DNA from: Fragum whitleyi
Taxonomy: Eukaryota > Mollusca > Bivalvia > Cardiida > Cardiidae
DNA: 64,000 nt
Direction of reading: 5' to 3'
Assembly (NCBI GenBank): GCA_948146395.1
Contig: OX411544.1
Span: forward strand, 94,785,232-94,849,231
Positions 45,668 to 56,864 of this stretch are shown one piece after another. The translations under genes and the position numbers were made by a program. Numbering within the stretch: the first letter of the stretch is position 1; the number at the start of each line of letters is the position of its first letter. A model generated the notes under the pieces. It worked only from the letters and a program-made list of their open reading frames with translations. It was not told the DNA's origin and ran no database searches.

Positions 45668-45740
45668 AGCAACAAAAGGACCATTGGCCTGTAAGGGCTC
45701 ACCTGAGGCATTTAGTTGACTAAGGTGACAAAGTGACAAA
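45668..45740 (-). repeat. isolated GGCC-side terminus of a capped element
   Basis: AACAAAAGGACCATTGGCC, then GGGCTCACCTGAGGC, matches the family A right-end plan (hairpin then GCTCACCTGAG) in inverse orientation. Only weak satellite-like sequence follows, so this is a decayed or solo end. Confidence 0.5.
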
Positions 45741-46195
45741 ACTACTTGTTTGAAATTCAAAACTGGCTCAACAAAAGTCCAAGATATCAAGAAGGCAAAC
45801 ATTCTGATTACCAAGACATTTAAGTCAAAATTGGATCATGTCATTAAAAGAACATAAAATGTTAGATAATGAAATACCAAGTTTATTCAACTTGCCACCT
45901 AAATGTCAAATTTTTCCTGAGAAAAGAATCAATTAATAATTCCATGCAATTAGTAAAGAAAATACAATTCATTACAGCCAATTGCAACAACATTTTTCAA
46001 TTACTCATGGTGCCTTTTTGAGCAAAGCCTTGTTTTCATCGCATGTTTTTATAAAGACTTATTTAATAAATTTGGTATTCTATGACTACTCATTAAACAT
46101 CCTTTCTTAAATACAATCATACTATATCCTGTAAAATTCAAAGAATATACCTGGTAATATGTGTTTCTGCCTTGCATTCATGAAGACGAAACAGT

Positions 46196-46281
46196 TCAAA
46201 CTGTTTGCAAATGATACCCCACTTTGCCCGCAAGGGCATATGCATAGCAGGGTTTAATTTGCAATCAGTTTGCACCATTTT
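46196..46281. repeat. palindromic MITE, decayed copy
   Basis: CAAACTGTTTGCAAATGATA, CCCCACTTTGC and, at the right, CAGTTTGCACCATTTT parallel the compact hairpin at 49219-49292 (CAAACTGTTTGCCTATTATA, CTCCACTTTGC). Confidence 0.5.
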
Positions 46282-46989
46282 GTCATCCTGAAAACAGGGC
46301 TGGTTTATCCCTTCCTGTATCACAGGATGGAATGTCCCTCTGATTTCTTATTTGAGAAAAAATAACATAAAAGCAATTTTGCATTTCAGAGGTGCAGGGG
46401 TCAATCAAATCCAAATCCTATGGCAATGGTTCTGAAATATGCTGCCCTGGTTGTCCAACATGTCCATTTAGCTTCACTGACAAGCATATTTTCATGCCTG
46501 ATTGCCCATAGACAATGGAAAATATCCAGAGAAAATCATTTTCTTAAAAAGTTAGCTGTTTTCTGAAATTCCATGTCATCCAATGTGAAGAGTAAGTCTA
46601 TTTCTAGGATACTTTTAGTTTTTTTAGCAACATCAATTTTGTTTTCGATATTTTGAAGACTCTTCAAAATTCAATGGACATATAGGTTTTAGCTACAGAC
46701 AAGCCAGTTTGTGATTCAGTTACTTGTCCATGAACAAGCAGACATTCAAAATATTTCAGAACCACTGTATGGAACCCAAAGATGTGGGTACTCATTTGCA
46801 TCAGCTTGTTGAGACAATTCCAATGAGTACAAACAATATAGTTTGTGATTTGATTATTGAAATACTCTGATCTAAAATCCAAAATACCCCCTCAATCTGT
46901 AGCTCTGTTTTTACAAACAATAGTTCCCACCACATTTGACCCATAAAAGTTCCACAACGTTTTGGAAATAATGAACTTGAACAGTGTAA

Positions 46990-47028
46990 ACCGAGGTTTC
47001 CTAATGATTTTCATTAGGAAACCTCGGT
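46990..47028. repeat. perfect 18-bp-stem hairpin
   Basis: ACCGAGGTTTCCTAATGA at 46990-47007 and its exact complement at 47011-47028 flank a 3-base loop. Imperfect pairing continues outside (ACAGTGTAA / CAACATTGT). Unrelated to H1-H3. Confidence 0.8.
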
Positions 47029-47430
47029 CAACATTGTGAAAATTCATGAGTGCCGAAATGTTGCAGATTTATTATGGTTCTACTATCTTAAACCCAATTT
47101 TATTCAGAAACCATCACAAAATATTAACTTTGTAAAATTATTCTTATTCATTTAAATCTTTCTAACAAATTCCTTATTTCATAATTTTAACCAGAATAAC
47201 TGTAATAACTGAATAATTTAGCCTATACTAAAACCTAATCCTAAGCCTTGTATTCAACAGAAATATGCTGTAAACACTGTACAGCATCATCAACCGTGAT
47301 CCAGAATACAAACATTTCAGCTGCTCTGCTGATAATTAGATTTCACAGATTTTTCCAAACTTGTCAAAAATAATAATAGAACAATGTATGCTGGCATAAT
47401 GGAGAAATAATTATGTTGTAATTAATTCTT

Positions 47431-48180
47431 CTCAGATCTGTCATACAAATAAGGATATACTTAACCTTATCTTGCTGTTCAAGAAAATTTCCTGATGCAC
47501 AAAAAGCTTTGGTAGACAGAAAAAATATAGATCTGATTGCACATGAAAAGATGAGCAGTCTGATCCTAGCCTACACTTTCTGATCTCTACTTAATATTTC
47601 TAAGATCTGTCATACAAATAAGGATCTACTTGAATCTTCTCATGCTGTTCAAGACAATTTCTTGATGTACACAAAGCTTTGGTAGATAGAAAACAAATAG
47701 ATCTGATTGCACATGAAAAGATTAGCAGTCTGACCTTAGCTTACACTTTCTGAGCTCTACTTAACCCTTGTCATCATCATGCTGAACCCGGAATATTCTT
47801 GCTTTGGCAGGAGCTATAGCCAAACATCAGCCTGCACATATGTGCAGTCTGATGTTAGTCTACACCACCCGTTTCTCACTTTCAAACCAGAATATATAGG
47901 TTTTCAAATAAAAATACAGTTGGTACTTTCAGTGCTTTTTGCCCTTTGATTTTCATGAAAAGTTTTAGCCAAAATTTATTCAGCATGACAAGGGTTAATA
48001 TTTCTCAGATCTGTCATACATATAAGGATCTACTTGAACCTTCTCATGCTGTTCAAGACAATTACTTGATGTACACAAAGCTTGGGTAGATAGAAAATAA
48101 ATATAGATCTGATTGCTCTGCACATGAACAGATGTGCAGTCTGATCTTAGCCTACACTTTCTGATCTCTACTTAATCAAT
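47431..48180 (+). repeat. three tandem ~169-bp units, interrupted by a TTAA MITE
   Basis: Units starting at about 47432, 47601 and 48003 share AGATCTGTCATACA, AAGCTTTGGTAGA, GATCTGATTGCACATG and CTACTTAATATTTCT. The TTAA MITE at 47765-47994 lies exactly in the CTACTTAATATT site between units two and three. The unit centre (GCACATG...GCAGTCTGAT) resembles the MITE centre. Confidence 0.85.
47765..47994. mobile_element. TTAA-flanked MITE, copy 2
   Basis: A 230-bp element lies between TTAA at 47761-47764 and 47995-47998. Ends are CCCTTGTCATCATCATGCTG (with a short CAT expansion) and CAGCATGACAAGGG. It is the inverse of copy 1 at 25291-25530. The neighbouring tandem unit preserves the empty site with a single TTAA. 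Confidence 0.9.
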
Positions 48181-48404
48181 GTGGGGATAACTTGAGAAAG
48201 ACTGTTTGAAATGTCACATCAAGAAGCATGTTTATGACAGGGGCCTGCAACACTTTAATGACTATCAAATTTTTCCTTTATTAATCTGATGGTTCACGAA
48301 CTTTATTCAGTGTTTCCATTACTTCTTCCATCTTGAGATAAAATTTGTGGGTAATTTACAGCATGAATGAACTCTCTCTCTAAGAAACAAAGAAGACTGA
48401 CTGA

Positions 48405-48693
48405 AACAAAAGCACCCCGTACTGGTCCCTATGCTCGGCTATTGAGTGCTGGATGGTCATAAAAAATCTAAGGAAAAAAAGGGGCATAATTTGCACAAGA
48501 TGCATCAAGAGTTATCTCCCCTGATAGTATAGCTTTCTCTTTTGATGATGAACACTTGTGCCAAGTTTCAAGTAGAACCAAAGATATCACAAAATGTCAA
48601 AGTTTTCAAATGACAACAACAACAACAACATATAGACAACACCAAGGCTATTGCAATACCTCATGTTTTCTCTGAAAACAGCAGAGCTAAAAA
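48405..48693 (-). mobile_element. small hairpin-ended element (family F)
   Basis: The left end is AAACAAAAGCACCCCGTACT then ATGCTCGGCT; the right end is TTTTCTCTGAAAACAGCAGAGC followed by TAAAAA in the GAGCTAAAAA style of families A and C. The interior has GTGCCAAGTTTCAAGTAGAA and a short (CAA)n run. Only one satellite-like unit is present. Confidence 0.45.
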
Positions 48694-49218
48694 TGGGGAT
48701 AAAAGCTTCAACTTTGGGGTGATTTTACCTCCATTTTGGAACCCTGTTAATTGCTTTTAAGAAGAATATGTAAAGGGAAAATAACCAAGCACACTTTCTT
48801 CCATTTAATTTATTTCTAGCAATTATATAAAGAACCCCTTTTCCTATGAGTTTATTAAACCCTCCTTACAACCATAGATTCATCCTAAAAGCTTCCAGAG
48901 AATTTGAAAAAAATTTGGACTTGTATGCATAATCAAAATACCAGTATTTTTAGTGAAACTAGTTACAGACAAGGATCCCCCAGCAAATATTGCTATGTCC
49001 TTGTTTCATGCAAAGAGTTTATTAGGATATGTCCAAGATCTTGGTCAAAATGGTCTTGTCTGGAGCATATTTCAAACATCTTAAAATGGATTGCAGATTG
49101 CATAGCTGCGCCCTTTGAGAATACTATTGAAACGTGAAGTCTGAAGAATAATCTCAAGGCCAAGGTCACAGCTGAATGGCCAACATTAAAACAGCACTGT
49201 GTTCAGGAATGCAAAATG

Positions 49219-49292
49219 GTGCAAACTGTTTGCCTATTATACTCCACTTTGCATGAGCACTTGTGTTCAAAGAATCGGCAAACAGTTTGCAC
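49219..49292. repeat. 74-bp palindromic MITE, 16-bp perfect arms
   Basis: GTGCAAACTGTTTGCC (49219-49234) and its exact complement (49277-49292) flank 42 bases. A decayed relative lies at 46196-46281. Confidence 0.8.
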
Positions 49293-49340
49293 TTTTATGT
49301 CATTTCAAATTTATCTGAGATCACATCTGACGAAATTCAA

Positions 49341-51413
49341 AACAAGAGGGCCGTTGGCCCTGGGTCGCTCACCTGAGAAAAAAGCTTCATTACCTAGGTA
49401 TGTCCATGCAACTACAGAAAAAGAGATTTTCACTTATTCAATCAGATAACATTTGAAATAATCCTCCCCCCCCTCTGCTCCTCCCCTGGTCATTATTTAT
49501 TTAAGCTTTTTTCATAAAAGGTCTGTGATCAGTTAATCTATGCCAGATATACAGGCTGAGTCTGAGACTTTTTAAAGTTTTCTTTAATGAGTTGATCAAT
49601 CCATGTCAAATATAAAGGCTGTAGGGATTCAAAATTCTCAACAAAGCACTCCCCCTCCCCCAAGATGCTCTGAACCTGGTGAATCTACAGTCATGATTTT
49701 AGCTAATTCAATTAATGTCCATATGCTGATCATTCATACCAATTTTCAAGTCTGTAGGACTCTTGGTTCATCAGAAGAAGTTTAAAGATTTCAAAAATGA
49801 TCCAAAGTACTACCCCCTCCCCAAGACACTCAGCACCTGGTGACCCTACAGTCATGATTTTAGCTATTTATATTAATGTCCATATATTGATCACCCATTA
49901 CAATTTTCAAGTCTGTAGGGTTCCTGATCCAGGAGAAGAATAAGGTTAAAGATTTCAAAATTGATCCAAAGTACTACCCCTCCCCCCTAATGCTCTGCAT
50001 TTGGTAGCCCTACATTCATGCTTTTAGCTATTTTATTTAAGCTTATCATCCATTCCAATATTGAAGTCTGTAGGGCTCCTGGTTCATTAGAAGATGAAGG
50101 TTAAAGTTAAAAAAATTTCACAAAAGTACTACTCTCTCCCCCCTGGTGCTCCGCACCTGGTGGCATTACAGTCATGATTTGAGCTTTTTTTATTAATGTC
50201 TATGAGCTGATATGATTTTAGCTATTTTTATTAAGGTCTATAAGCTGATCATCCATGCCAATTTTCAAGTCTGTAGGGCTTGTGGTTCAGAAGAAGAAGA
50301 AGGTTAAAGATTACAAATTTTCACAAAAGTACTACCCTCTCCCCCCTGGTGCTCCGCACCTGGTGAATCTACAGTCATGGTTCTAGTTATTTTCATAAAG
50401 GTCCATATGCTGATCATCCATGCCAATATTCAAATCTGTCAGGCTCCTGGTTCATCAGAAGAAGAAGGTTAAAGATTGCAAAATTTTCACAAAAGTACTA
50501 CCCCCTCCCCCCTGGTGCTCCGCACCTGGCAGCCCAACAGATATGATTTTAGCTATTTTTATTAAGGTCTATAAGCTGATCATCCATGCCAATTTTCAAG
50601 TCTGTAGGGCTTGTGGTTCAGAAGAAGAAGAAGGTTAAAGATTACAAATTTTCACAAAAGTACTACCCTCTCCCCCTGGTGCTCCGCACCTGGTGAACCT
50701 ACAGTCATGGTTCTAGCTATTTTTATAAAGGTCCATATGCTGATCATCCATGCCAATATTCAAATCTGTCAGGCTCCTGGTTCATCAGAAGAAGAAGGTT
50801 AAAGATTGCAAAATTTTCACAAAAGTACTACCCCCTCCCCCCTGGTGCTCCGCACCTGGCAGCCCAACAGATATGATTTTAGCTATTTTCATTAAGGTCT
50901 ATAAGCTGAACATCCATGCCAATTTTCAAGTCTGTAGGGCTTGTGGTTCAGAAGAAGAAGAAGCTTAAAGATTACAAAATTTACCCAAAGTACTACCCCC
51001 TCCCCCCTGGTGCTCCGCACCTGGTGGCCCAAAAGATATGATTTTAGCTATTTTTATTCAGGTCTATGAACTGATCATCCATGCCAAGTTTTAAGTCTGT
51101 AGGACTACTGGTTGAGAAGAAGAAGAATTTTAAAGATTTTCTTAAAATTTCACTGTTTGTTGCCATAGCAACCAGAGTTTTTCATGGATTTCAATTCTTT
51201 TAGCTATTTTTGAAGGGGACCACCTAAGCAACATTTCTGTAAAATTTGGTGTAAATTGGCCAAGTAGTTTAGGAGGAGATGTCGTTTAAAGAAATTGTTG
51301 ACGGACGCCGGACGCCGGACTACGACCGACGACCGACGACCGACCGACGGACGCCGGAGGAAAGGTGATCACAATAGCTCACATGAGCACTTCGTGCTCA
51401 GGTGAGCTAAAAA
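49341..51413 (-). mobile_element. family A element with CTCCGCACC satellite, complete (A7)
   Basis: The left end is AACAAGAGGG with hairpin GGGCCGTTGGCCC, then TCGCTCACCTGAG. Tandem ~165-bp monomers (GCTCCGCACC at 50351, 50517, 50681, 50847, 51012) show a 330-bp dimer repeat. Then come a core (GTTTAGGAGGAGATGTCG), a long GACGCCGGAC/GACCGACG stretch, and the end GAGCACTTCGTGCTC plus AGGTGAGCTAAAAA. ORFs within are repeat translations. About 95% identical by eye to the start of A8. Confidence 0.85.
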
Positions 51414-51414
51414 T

Positions 51415-52500
51415 AACAAGAGGCCCAAGAGGGCCTGTATAGCTCCACTGGCTTTAAAATCTTTAGACTTTCATTAAATAAAGCTTACTTTTTAATGCAT
51501 ACATTAACCCTCCGAAATCTCCTAAGACCTATTTAATAATGATTAACTGGTTCTGGTCCATATTGCACCAAAATACTCAATCACAATGAACCTGCAACCC
51601 TTTACCCATCTTATTAAAACATAAGGTTCAGAAAATGTCATTCAAAGATTTGGGGCTCAAAATAGGCCCTGTCTGCCACGCCCATATTTATGGACCAATC
51701 AAAATTTCTTGAACAATTTAAGTAAATAGTCACCCAAGAAACATTCTGGTTAAGTTTCATTGAATTTGGCTGGGTGGTTCCAGGGGAGATATCGCTCAAA
51801 GATTTTGGCCTCAAAATAAGCCCCGCCCTGCCTCACCAAAATTTATGGGCCAATCAAAATTAAGCAAATAATTTTTGAGAAGAGACACTCAAGGAACATT
51901 CTGGTAAAGTTTCATTGAAATCAGCCAAGTGGTTCAGGAGAAAATGTCATTCAAAAATTTCGGGCTCAAAATAGGCCCCACCCTGCCACGCCCATATCTA
52001 AGGACCAATCAAAATTTCTTGAACAATTTAAGTAAAGGTTCAACCAAGGAACATTCTGTTAAAGTTTCATTGAAATAGGCCCAGTGGTTCAGGAGGAGAT
52101 GTCGATCAAAGATTTCAGGCTCAAAATAAGCCACGCCCTGCCAAGCCCATATATATGGGCCAATCAAATTTTTTTTAACAATCTAAGTAAAGGCTTACCA
52201 AAGGAACATCCATGCCAAGTTTCATTGAAATCGGCCCAATGGTTTGGGAGGAGAAGATTTTTAAAGATTTCAAAGTGAAAAAATGCCACAACCTGCCACG
52301 CCTAATTTTTTGGGCCAATCAAAATTCTTTGAACAGTTTAAGAAGAGGGCCACCCAAGAATCATTTCTACCAAGATTGGTTAAAATCCGCCAAAAGGTTT
52401 GGGAGGAGAAGATGTTTAAAGATAAAGTTTACGCACGGACGCACGGCGGACACTTCGCCATGACAATAGCTCGCTGTCCTCTTGGCCAGTGGAGCTTATA
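51415..52500 (-). mobile_element. family B hairpin-capped element
   Basis: The left end AACAAGAGGCCCAAGAGGGC forms hairpin AGGCCC-AAGA-GGGCCT, then ATAGCTCCACTGGC. Monomers of about 155-160 bp contain CTGCCACGCCCATAT and GGGCCAATCAAAATTTC, followed by GGAGGAGAAGATGTTTAAAG and GCACGGACGCACGGCGGAC. The end is GGCCAGTGGAGCTTATAA. It begins one base after A7 ends. Confidence 0.75.
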
Positions 52501-52956
52501 ATCTAAATAAGCCCTGCCCATATTTATGGGCCAATCATAATTTCACAAACACTTTTTGATGAGTCTCTACTAAGGAACATTCCAGTAAAATTTCATTAAA
52601 ATCAGCTAAGTGGTTCAGAAGGAGATGTCATTCAAAATTTCGGGCTCAAAATAAGACCCAACCTGCCATGCCCATTATCTATGGGATGAAAAATCTGCGA
52701 TAAAGTTTTGAAAAGTCTCACCTAGGGAACATTCTGGTAAAGTTTCTTTGAAATCAACCCAGTAGTTCAGAAGGAGATGTCGTTCAAGATTTCTGGCTTA
52801 AAATAAGCCTTGCCCTGCCATGCCCATATTTATCATTCAATCAAAATTTTGTGAAAGGTTTTGAAGACCGTCACACAAGGAATATTCTGGTAAAGTTTCA
52901 TTGAAATTAGCCCAGGGATTTCAGAGAAGAAGTTTTGGTTGATATCCATCGCTTAG
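52501..52956 (-). repeat. family B monomers, unterminated
   Basis: Further units (GCCCATATTTATGGGCCAAT, TTCATTGAAAT) continue directly after the family B end, without a second complete terminus. Probably a second truncated copy or the element into which the first inserted. Confidence 0.6.
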
Positions 52957-53300
52957 ACAAGAGCATGCCAACGCTCAGCTGTTTATTATTTCTTAGGCAA
53001 AAGCAAATTTATGAACTTGGTACCTACAGAAAGGTCATGTCCCAAGCAATGATCATGTGCAATATGAAGGCTCTTTGACTGACCATTTAAAAGTTAAGAC
53101 CAAGGTAAAAAAAATGTAAACAAATTTGACCTTGAAAAGTGACCTTGACCTTAACTGATGACCTTGAACTTGGTACCTACAGTAAGGTCTTATGCCAATA
53201 ATGATCATGTGAAATATGAAGGCTCTATGACTTACCTTTCAAAAGTTATGACCAAGGTAAAAATAATTAAGGAAATTTGACATTGAAAAATGACCTTATA
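52957..53300. repeat. satellite E1, GACCTTGAC units
   Basis: It starts ACAAGAGCATGCCAACGCTC (hairpin GAGC...GCTC) followed by about two ~150-bp units with GGTACCTACAG, AATGATCATGTG and AATATGAAGGCTCT. Related to E2 and E3. Confidence 0.5.
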
Positions 53301-54238
53301 ATGATGAATAACAATGATCGTTAAATTCCAATCCACAGGTGTGAAAATCAAGGTAAATGTTAATTGTAACACCTAGGGCAACTTTTGATCGCACAATTCA
53401 CACCTACAGATTAAACACATGAATTTGTGTTATAAGGAAACTCTCGGGACTTAACATGGGCTACGAACTATAAACCATCAACATGTGAATTACTCGTAGC
53501 CTTCTTACAAAGATAAAGAAGGAAGAAAATCGGGACCAAAGAATGTTTACGAACTAACCCATACCTATGAACCACCGGTGTGTGAACTACTGAGATTTTA
53601 CTTTAATTTGTTAAAGATAACCGTCTTCACGTTGGAACTTTGAACAGATCGGCGACCTTTGGATTTGAAAGCCGTTGGTACTCGGAATAATTAATTATAG
53701 ACAAAAAATAAATACATTCTTTCCATTTCATACAATAATAAGGGCCACAAATATAAGCAATCAATGAAATGGCAAAATGTGCATGTATGTACGATTTATT
53801 CTAATGCTGATGATATACTTGCACACTTCCGAGATTGGGTTTCTGACAAACGGGATTATCGGATAATAGAAACCTCCGATTAATAGCAACTTTTCTTCTG
53901 CCAAATAGTAGTAGCTAATAAGGGGATTCCTCTGTACTCTAGTTGAATGGAGGGATATATTGAAAACGAATGAATGTTGCTACAAATTAACAAAAAAAAA
54001 AAAATCAGTAAAAACGTAGATTTTACGTTTCGTACTTGACGGCATAAGATAAGATAAGATAAGATAAGATTTATTTTGAGTCGCCTGTCGGCAAGACAAA
54101 GTAACAAAATAACATAAGCTTAAGGAAGCTTTTGAACCGACTATATAACAATAACATTAATAACAATAATTGCACTACCTGAAAAGTAAAAAAGTTAAGG
54201 ATTTTCAGTTAAGAAACACAAATTCAACATAAATACAG
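53301..54238. other. no gene recognised; (AAGAT)n tract
   Basis: An AAGAT pentamer runs at about 54044-54070, followed by TTATTTTGAGTCGCCTG, a phrase I associate with 3' ends of LINEs. No coding remnant supports that here. Confidence 0.35.
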
Positions 54239-55432
54239 AACTACAAAGCCATGAATGGCTTGTGTCGCTCCACAGGCTTGAATTTCTTGTAATAGCAAAT
54301 CTAGGTTTTGACTAGATTTTTAGATATTTTGGGTTCTACTGATGTTGAAATGATTTTCAAAGTTTCCACTATTATAACATATACAGAAATGACCTCCCCC
54401 CATAAAAGACATATTTTTCATCAAATCACAATAATTTTTGGCTGCATGATAAAATATCATCCAAAGATCATACTTATGAAGTTTGATTGATATCCATCAA
54501 TTTCATTCTGAGAAAATGAATTTCAAAGTTTCCACTATATACTATATAGAGAAATGACCTCCGCCCATAAAATACATATTTTTTATCCGATCACAATAAT
54601 TTTTGGTAGACTGATATAGGATCACCTAAGAATCATTCATGTAAAATTTGGTTGATATCTATCCATTAGATTTTGAGAAAATGAATTTCAAAGTTTCCAC
54701 AATATAACATATAGAGAAATGACCTCCGCCTATAAAATACATATTTTTCATCCAATCACAATGATCTTTGGTAGACTGATAAAGGGTCACCCAAGAATCA
54801 TTCATGTAAAATTTGGTTGATATCTATCAATTAGATTCTGAGAAAATGATTTTCAAAGTTTCCACTATATAACATATAGAGAAATGACCTCCGCCCATAA
54901 AATACATATTTTTCATCCGATCAAAAAAATTGTTGGTAGACTGATAAAGGTTCACCCTAGGATCTTTCATGTAAAATTTGGTTAATATCTATAAGTTAGA
55001 TTCTGGAAAAATTGTTTTTCAAAGTTTCCACTATATAACATATAGAGAAATGACCTCCGCCCATAAAATACATATTTTTCATCTGATCACAATAATTTTT
55101 TGTAGACTGATCAAGGGTCACCAAAGGATCATTCATGTAAAATTTAATTGGTATCCATCAATTAGAACCTGAGAAAAGTCACTTTTTACCATATTTGGAA
55201 ATTAGCCCCGCCCATCTAATCCATGTTTTTCATTGGATCAAAATTTCTTGAACAACTTTGAAAGAGGGTCACCCAAGGATCATTCCTGTGAAGTTTGGTT
55301 GAAATCCATCCAGTAGTTTCTGAGGAGAAGATTTTTAAAGAAAAAGTTTACGACCGCACGGACGGACGGACGCACGACCGACACAACGCCATGACAATAG
55401 CCCCAGTGGCTTTCAGCCAGTGGAGCTAAAAA
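54239..55432 (-). mobile_element. family C element, complete (C3)
   Basis: Length 1194 bp. Left end AACTACAAAGCCATGAATGG with hairpin, then TCGCTCCACAGGC. Five monomers carry TCCAC markers at 54365, 54531, 54696, 54861 and 55027 (spacing 165-166). Then come a divergent last unit (CCCCGCCCATCTAATCC), core GAGGAGAAGATTTTTAAAG, CGGACGGACGGACGCACGAC, and hairpin CCAGTGGCTTTCAGCCAGTGG with AGCTAAAAA. Confidence 0.88.
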
Positions 55433-55549
55433 CTAAAAGAAAGACTTTAAAGCAAATAAAACACAAGAAAAAGTTAAATCATATGCAACTACAAACTCAT
55501 GCAGTAAAAAAACAAGAGTAAAGGATACATGCTAAAAAATCAAAGTGCT

Positions 55550-56640
55550 GTCAGCACTGTAAATCAGACATCATTGAGAGGCTGGGATATGGCAATAGTT
55601 CGCCAATCAAAAGGGTTCAAATTTGGACAATAAAAGTTGGTAAAATATTTGCCCAATTTGTGAGTTTTTGTCTTAACACTCCATCTTTTCGAGGACATCG
55701 CCAGCTCATCCAACCTCATGGGTCTGATTTTGAAAGTTTGCTGATTCGATAGCCCTCTGCTAGTCTAAATTATTTCTTAGCAGATTTTTTTACAATGTTA
55801 TAATGAGCACACGCCAAGCTAAAAGCTTGTCTGTTAATATTATTCCTCTCTCTAGAGTTTAAAAGCCTGTTTAGCAACAAAACATTTTTCATTAAACTAT
55901 TTACAATTTTGATTACCAACATGTTTGGTTTTTCAAGCATTGGAGTTCGCGGGTTCGATCCCCGAAGGCGGCACTCATTCTTTCCGACTATTTGACTCTC
56001 ACCAATGGGTTGATAATCGTAGACCTATGTGAGATAGCGGCTGGAGGCTAGGAAAGAATGTGGTGGTTGTACTGGTGAAAGAAACACCAGGAACCCATTG
56101 TTAGGTCCTCCAGCCGCCGCGATATAACTAAAATAATGTTGAAAGCGGTGTAAAACCCCATTCAATCAACCAATTTTCAAGCATTCGGTTTTCCCAAATA
56201 CTATAAATGCATTTTCCCTCAGGAAACACTTGAAATCGGCAACTATGCTATTAATATCTTTGGTTTCTGACCTATTGATTAAATCTAGCAGCACTCTATG
56301 ATTATTCATGAGTTATTCTAAAAAAAGATCGCTCTTACTGCTATCCTACATCAGTTTATCATATGTTTTTGTCGGTTTATTTGTTGTTGAATAATTTTTC
56401 TTCATACTCAAATTTGAATTTATTGAAAATAGGATTGGAGCGTGATCAGAGTGCTCATTGAAATCAAATATTTCAAAATTACAAAATTATTTCTATTTGT
56501 TAACACATAGTCAACAGTACTCATTCCACCAGTAGACTTCCCACGCTCCCTGTCAGAGTGCAGACGACCATTGACCAATGACAAACAACTTAATTGACAC
56601 ATTTCGAGCAGACGATGTCCATTTGCATCTACCACGTGGT
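55550..56640 (-). pseudogene. decayed LINE ORF2 fragment (endonuclease and linker), split by a SINE
   Basis: The minus strand reads HRLLEMCQ, LSLVNGRLH, STVDYVLTN and, after a frameshift, FNEHSDHAPILFS: the C-terminal half of an APE endonuclease including the SDH motif. Linker sequence with several stops follows, including NINRQAF and KKSAKK. The SINE at 55942-56173 interrupts it. Not the same LINE as 18746-24889, judging by the different endonuclease sequence. Confidence 0.65.
55942..56173 (+). mobile_element. tRNA-derived SINE, 5'-truncated, with 12-bp target duplication
   Basis: TTTTCAAGCATT flanks it at 55930-55941 and 56174-56185. The body begins inside the tRNA-like head (GTTCGCGGGTTCGATCCCC, a good B-box, with no A-box). 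It continues with TTGTACTGGTGAAAGAAACA and a tail with ATGTTGAAAGCGGTGTAAA and ATTCAATCAACC. The clean duplication shows LINE-mediated insertion after 5' truncation. Confidence 0.85.
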
Positions 56641-56864
56641 CTGAATTTACGCGTGGGTTTTGACCGAGTGATAATCATAACAGAATTTGATTGGTTGCCA
56701 GCCCTACAACTGGTAAATGACTGTTCGAGAAAAAAATCAGAGCAGTAATATTGTAAGTGCTATAAATTTATTTTACAGTTAACCTATTGTACGTTTCAAC
56801 TCCTTTACTCAACCGAAAATCTTATTATAAACACTGAAAATACTAACTGGTAATTACTAAAAGC
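56641..56864. other. no feature seen
   Basis: Short unique stretch between the LINE remnant and C4. Confidence 0.3.

Noticed and set aside
50420..50968. Nearly identical 60-70 residue ORFs with PPPPWCSAPG motifs
   Set aside because: They are translations of the A7 satellite dimer, in a non-genic array.
55945..55975. tRNA-like B-box, possible tRNA gene
   Set aside because: No A-box or cloverleaf precedes it, and a 12-bp target duplication encloses a longer SINE body.
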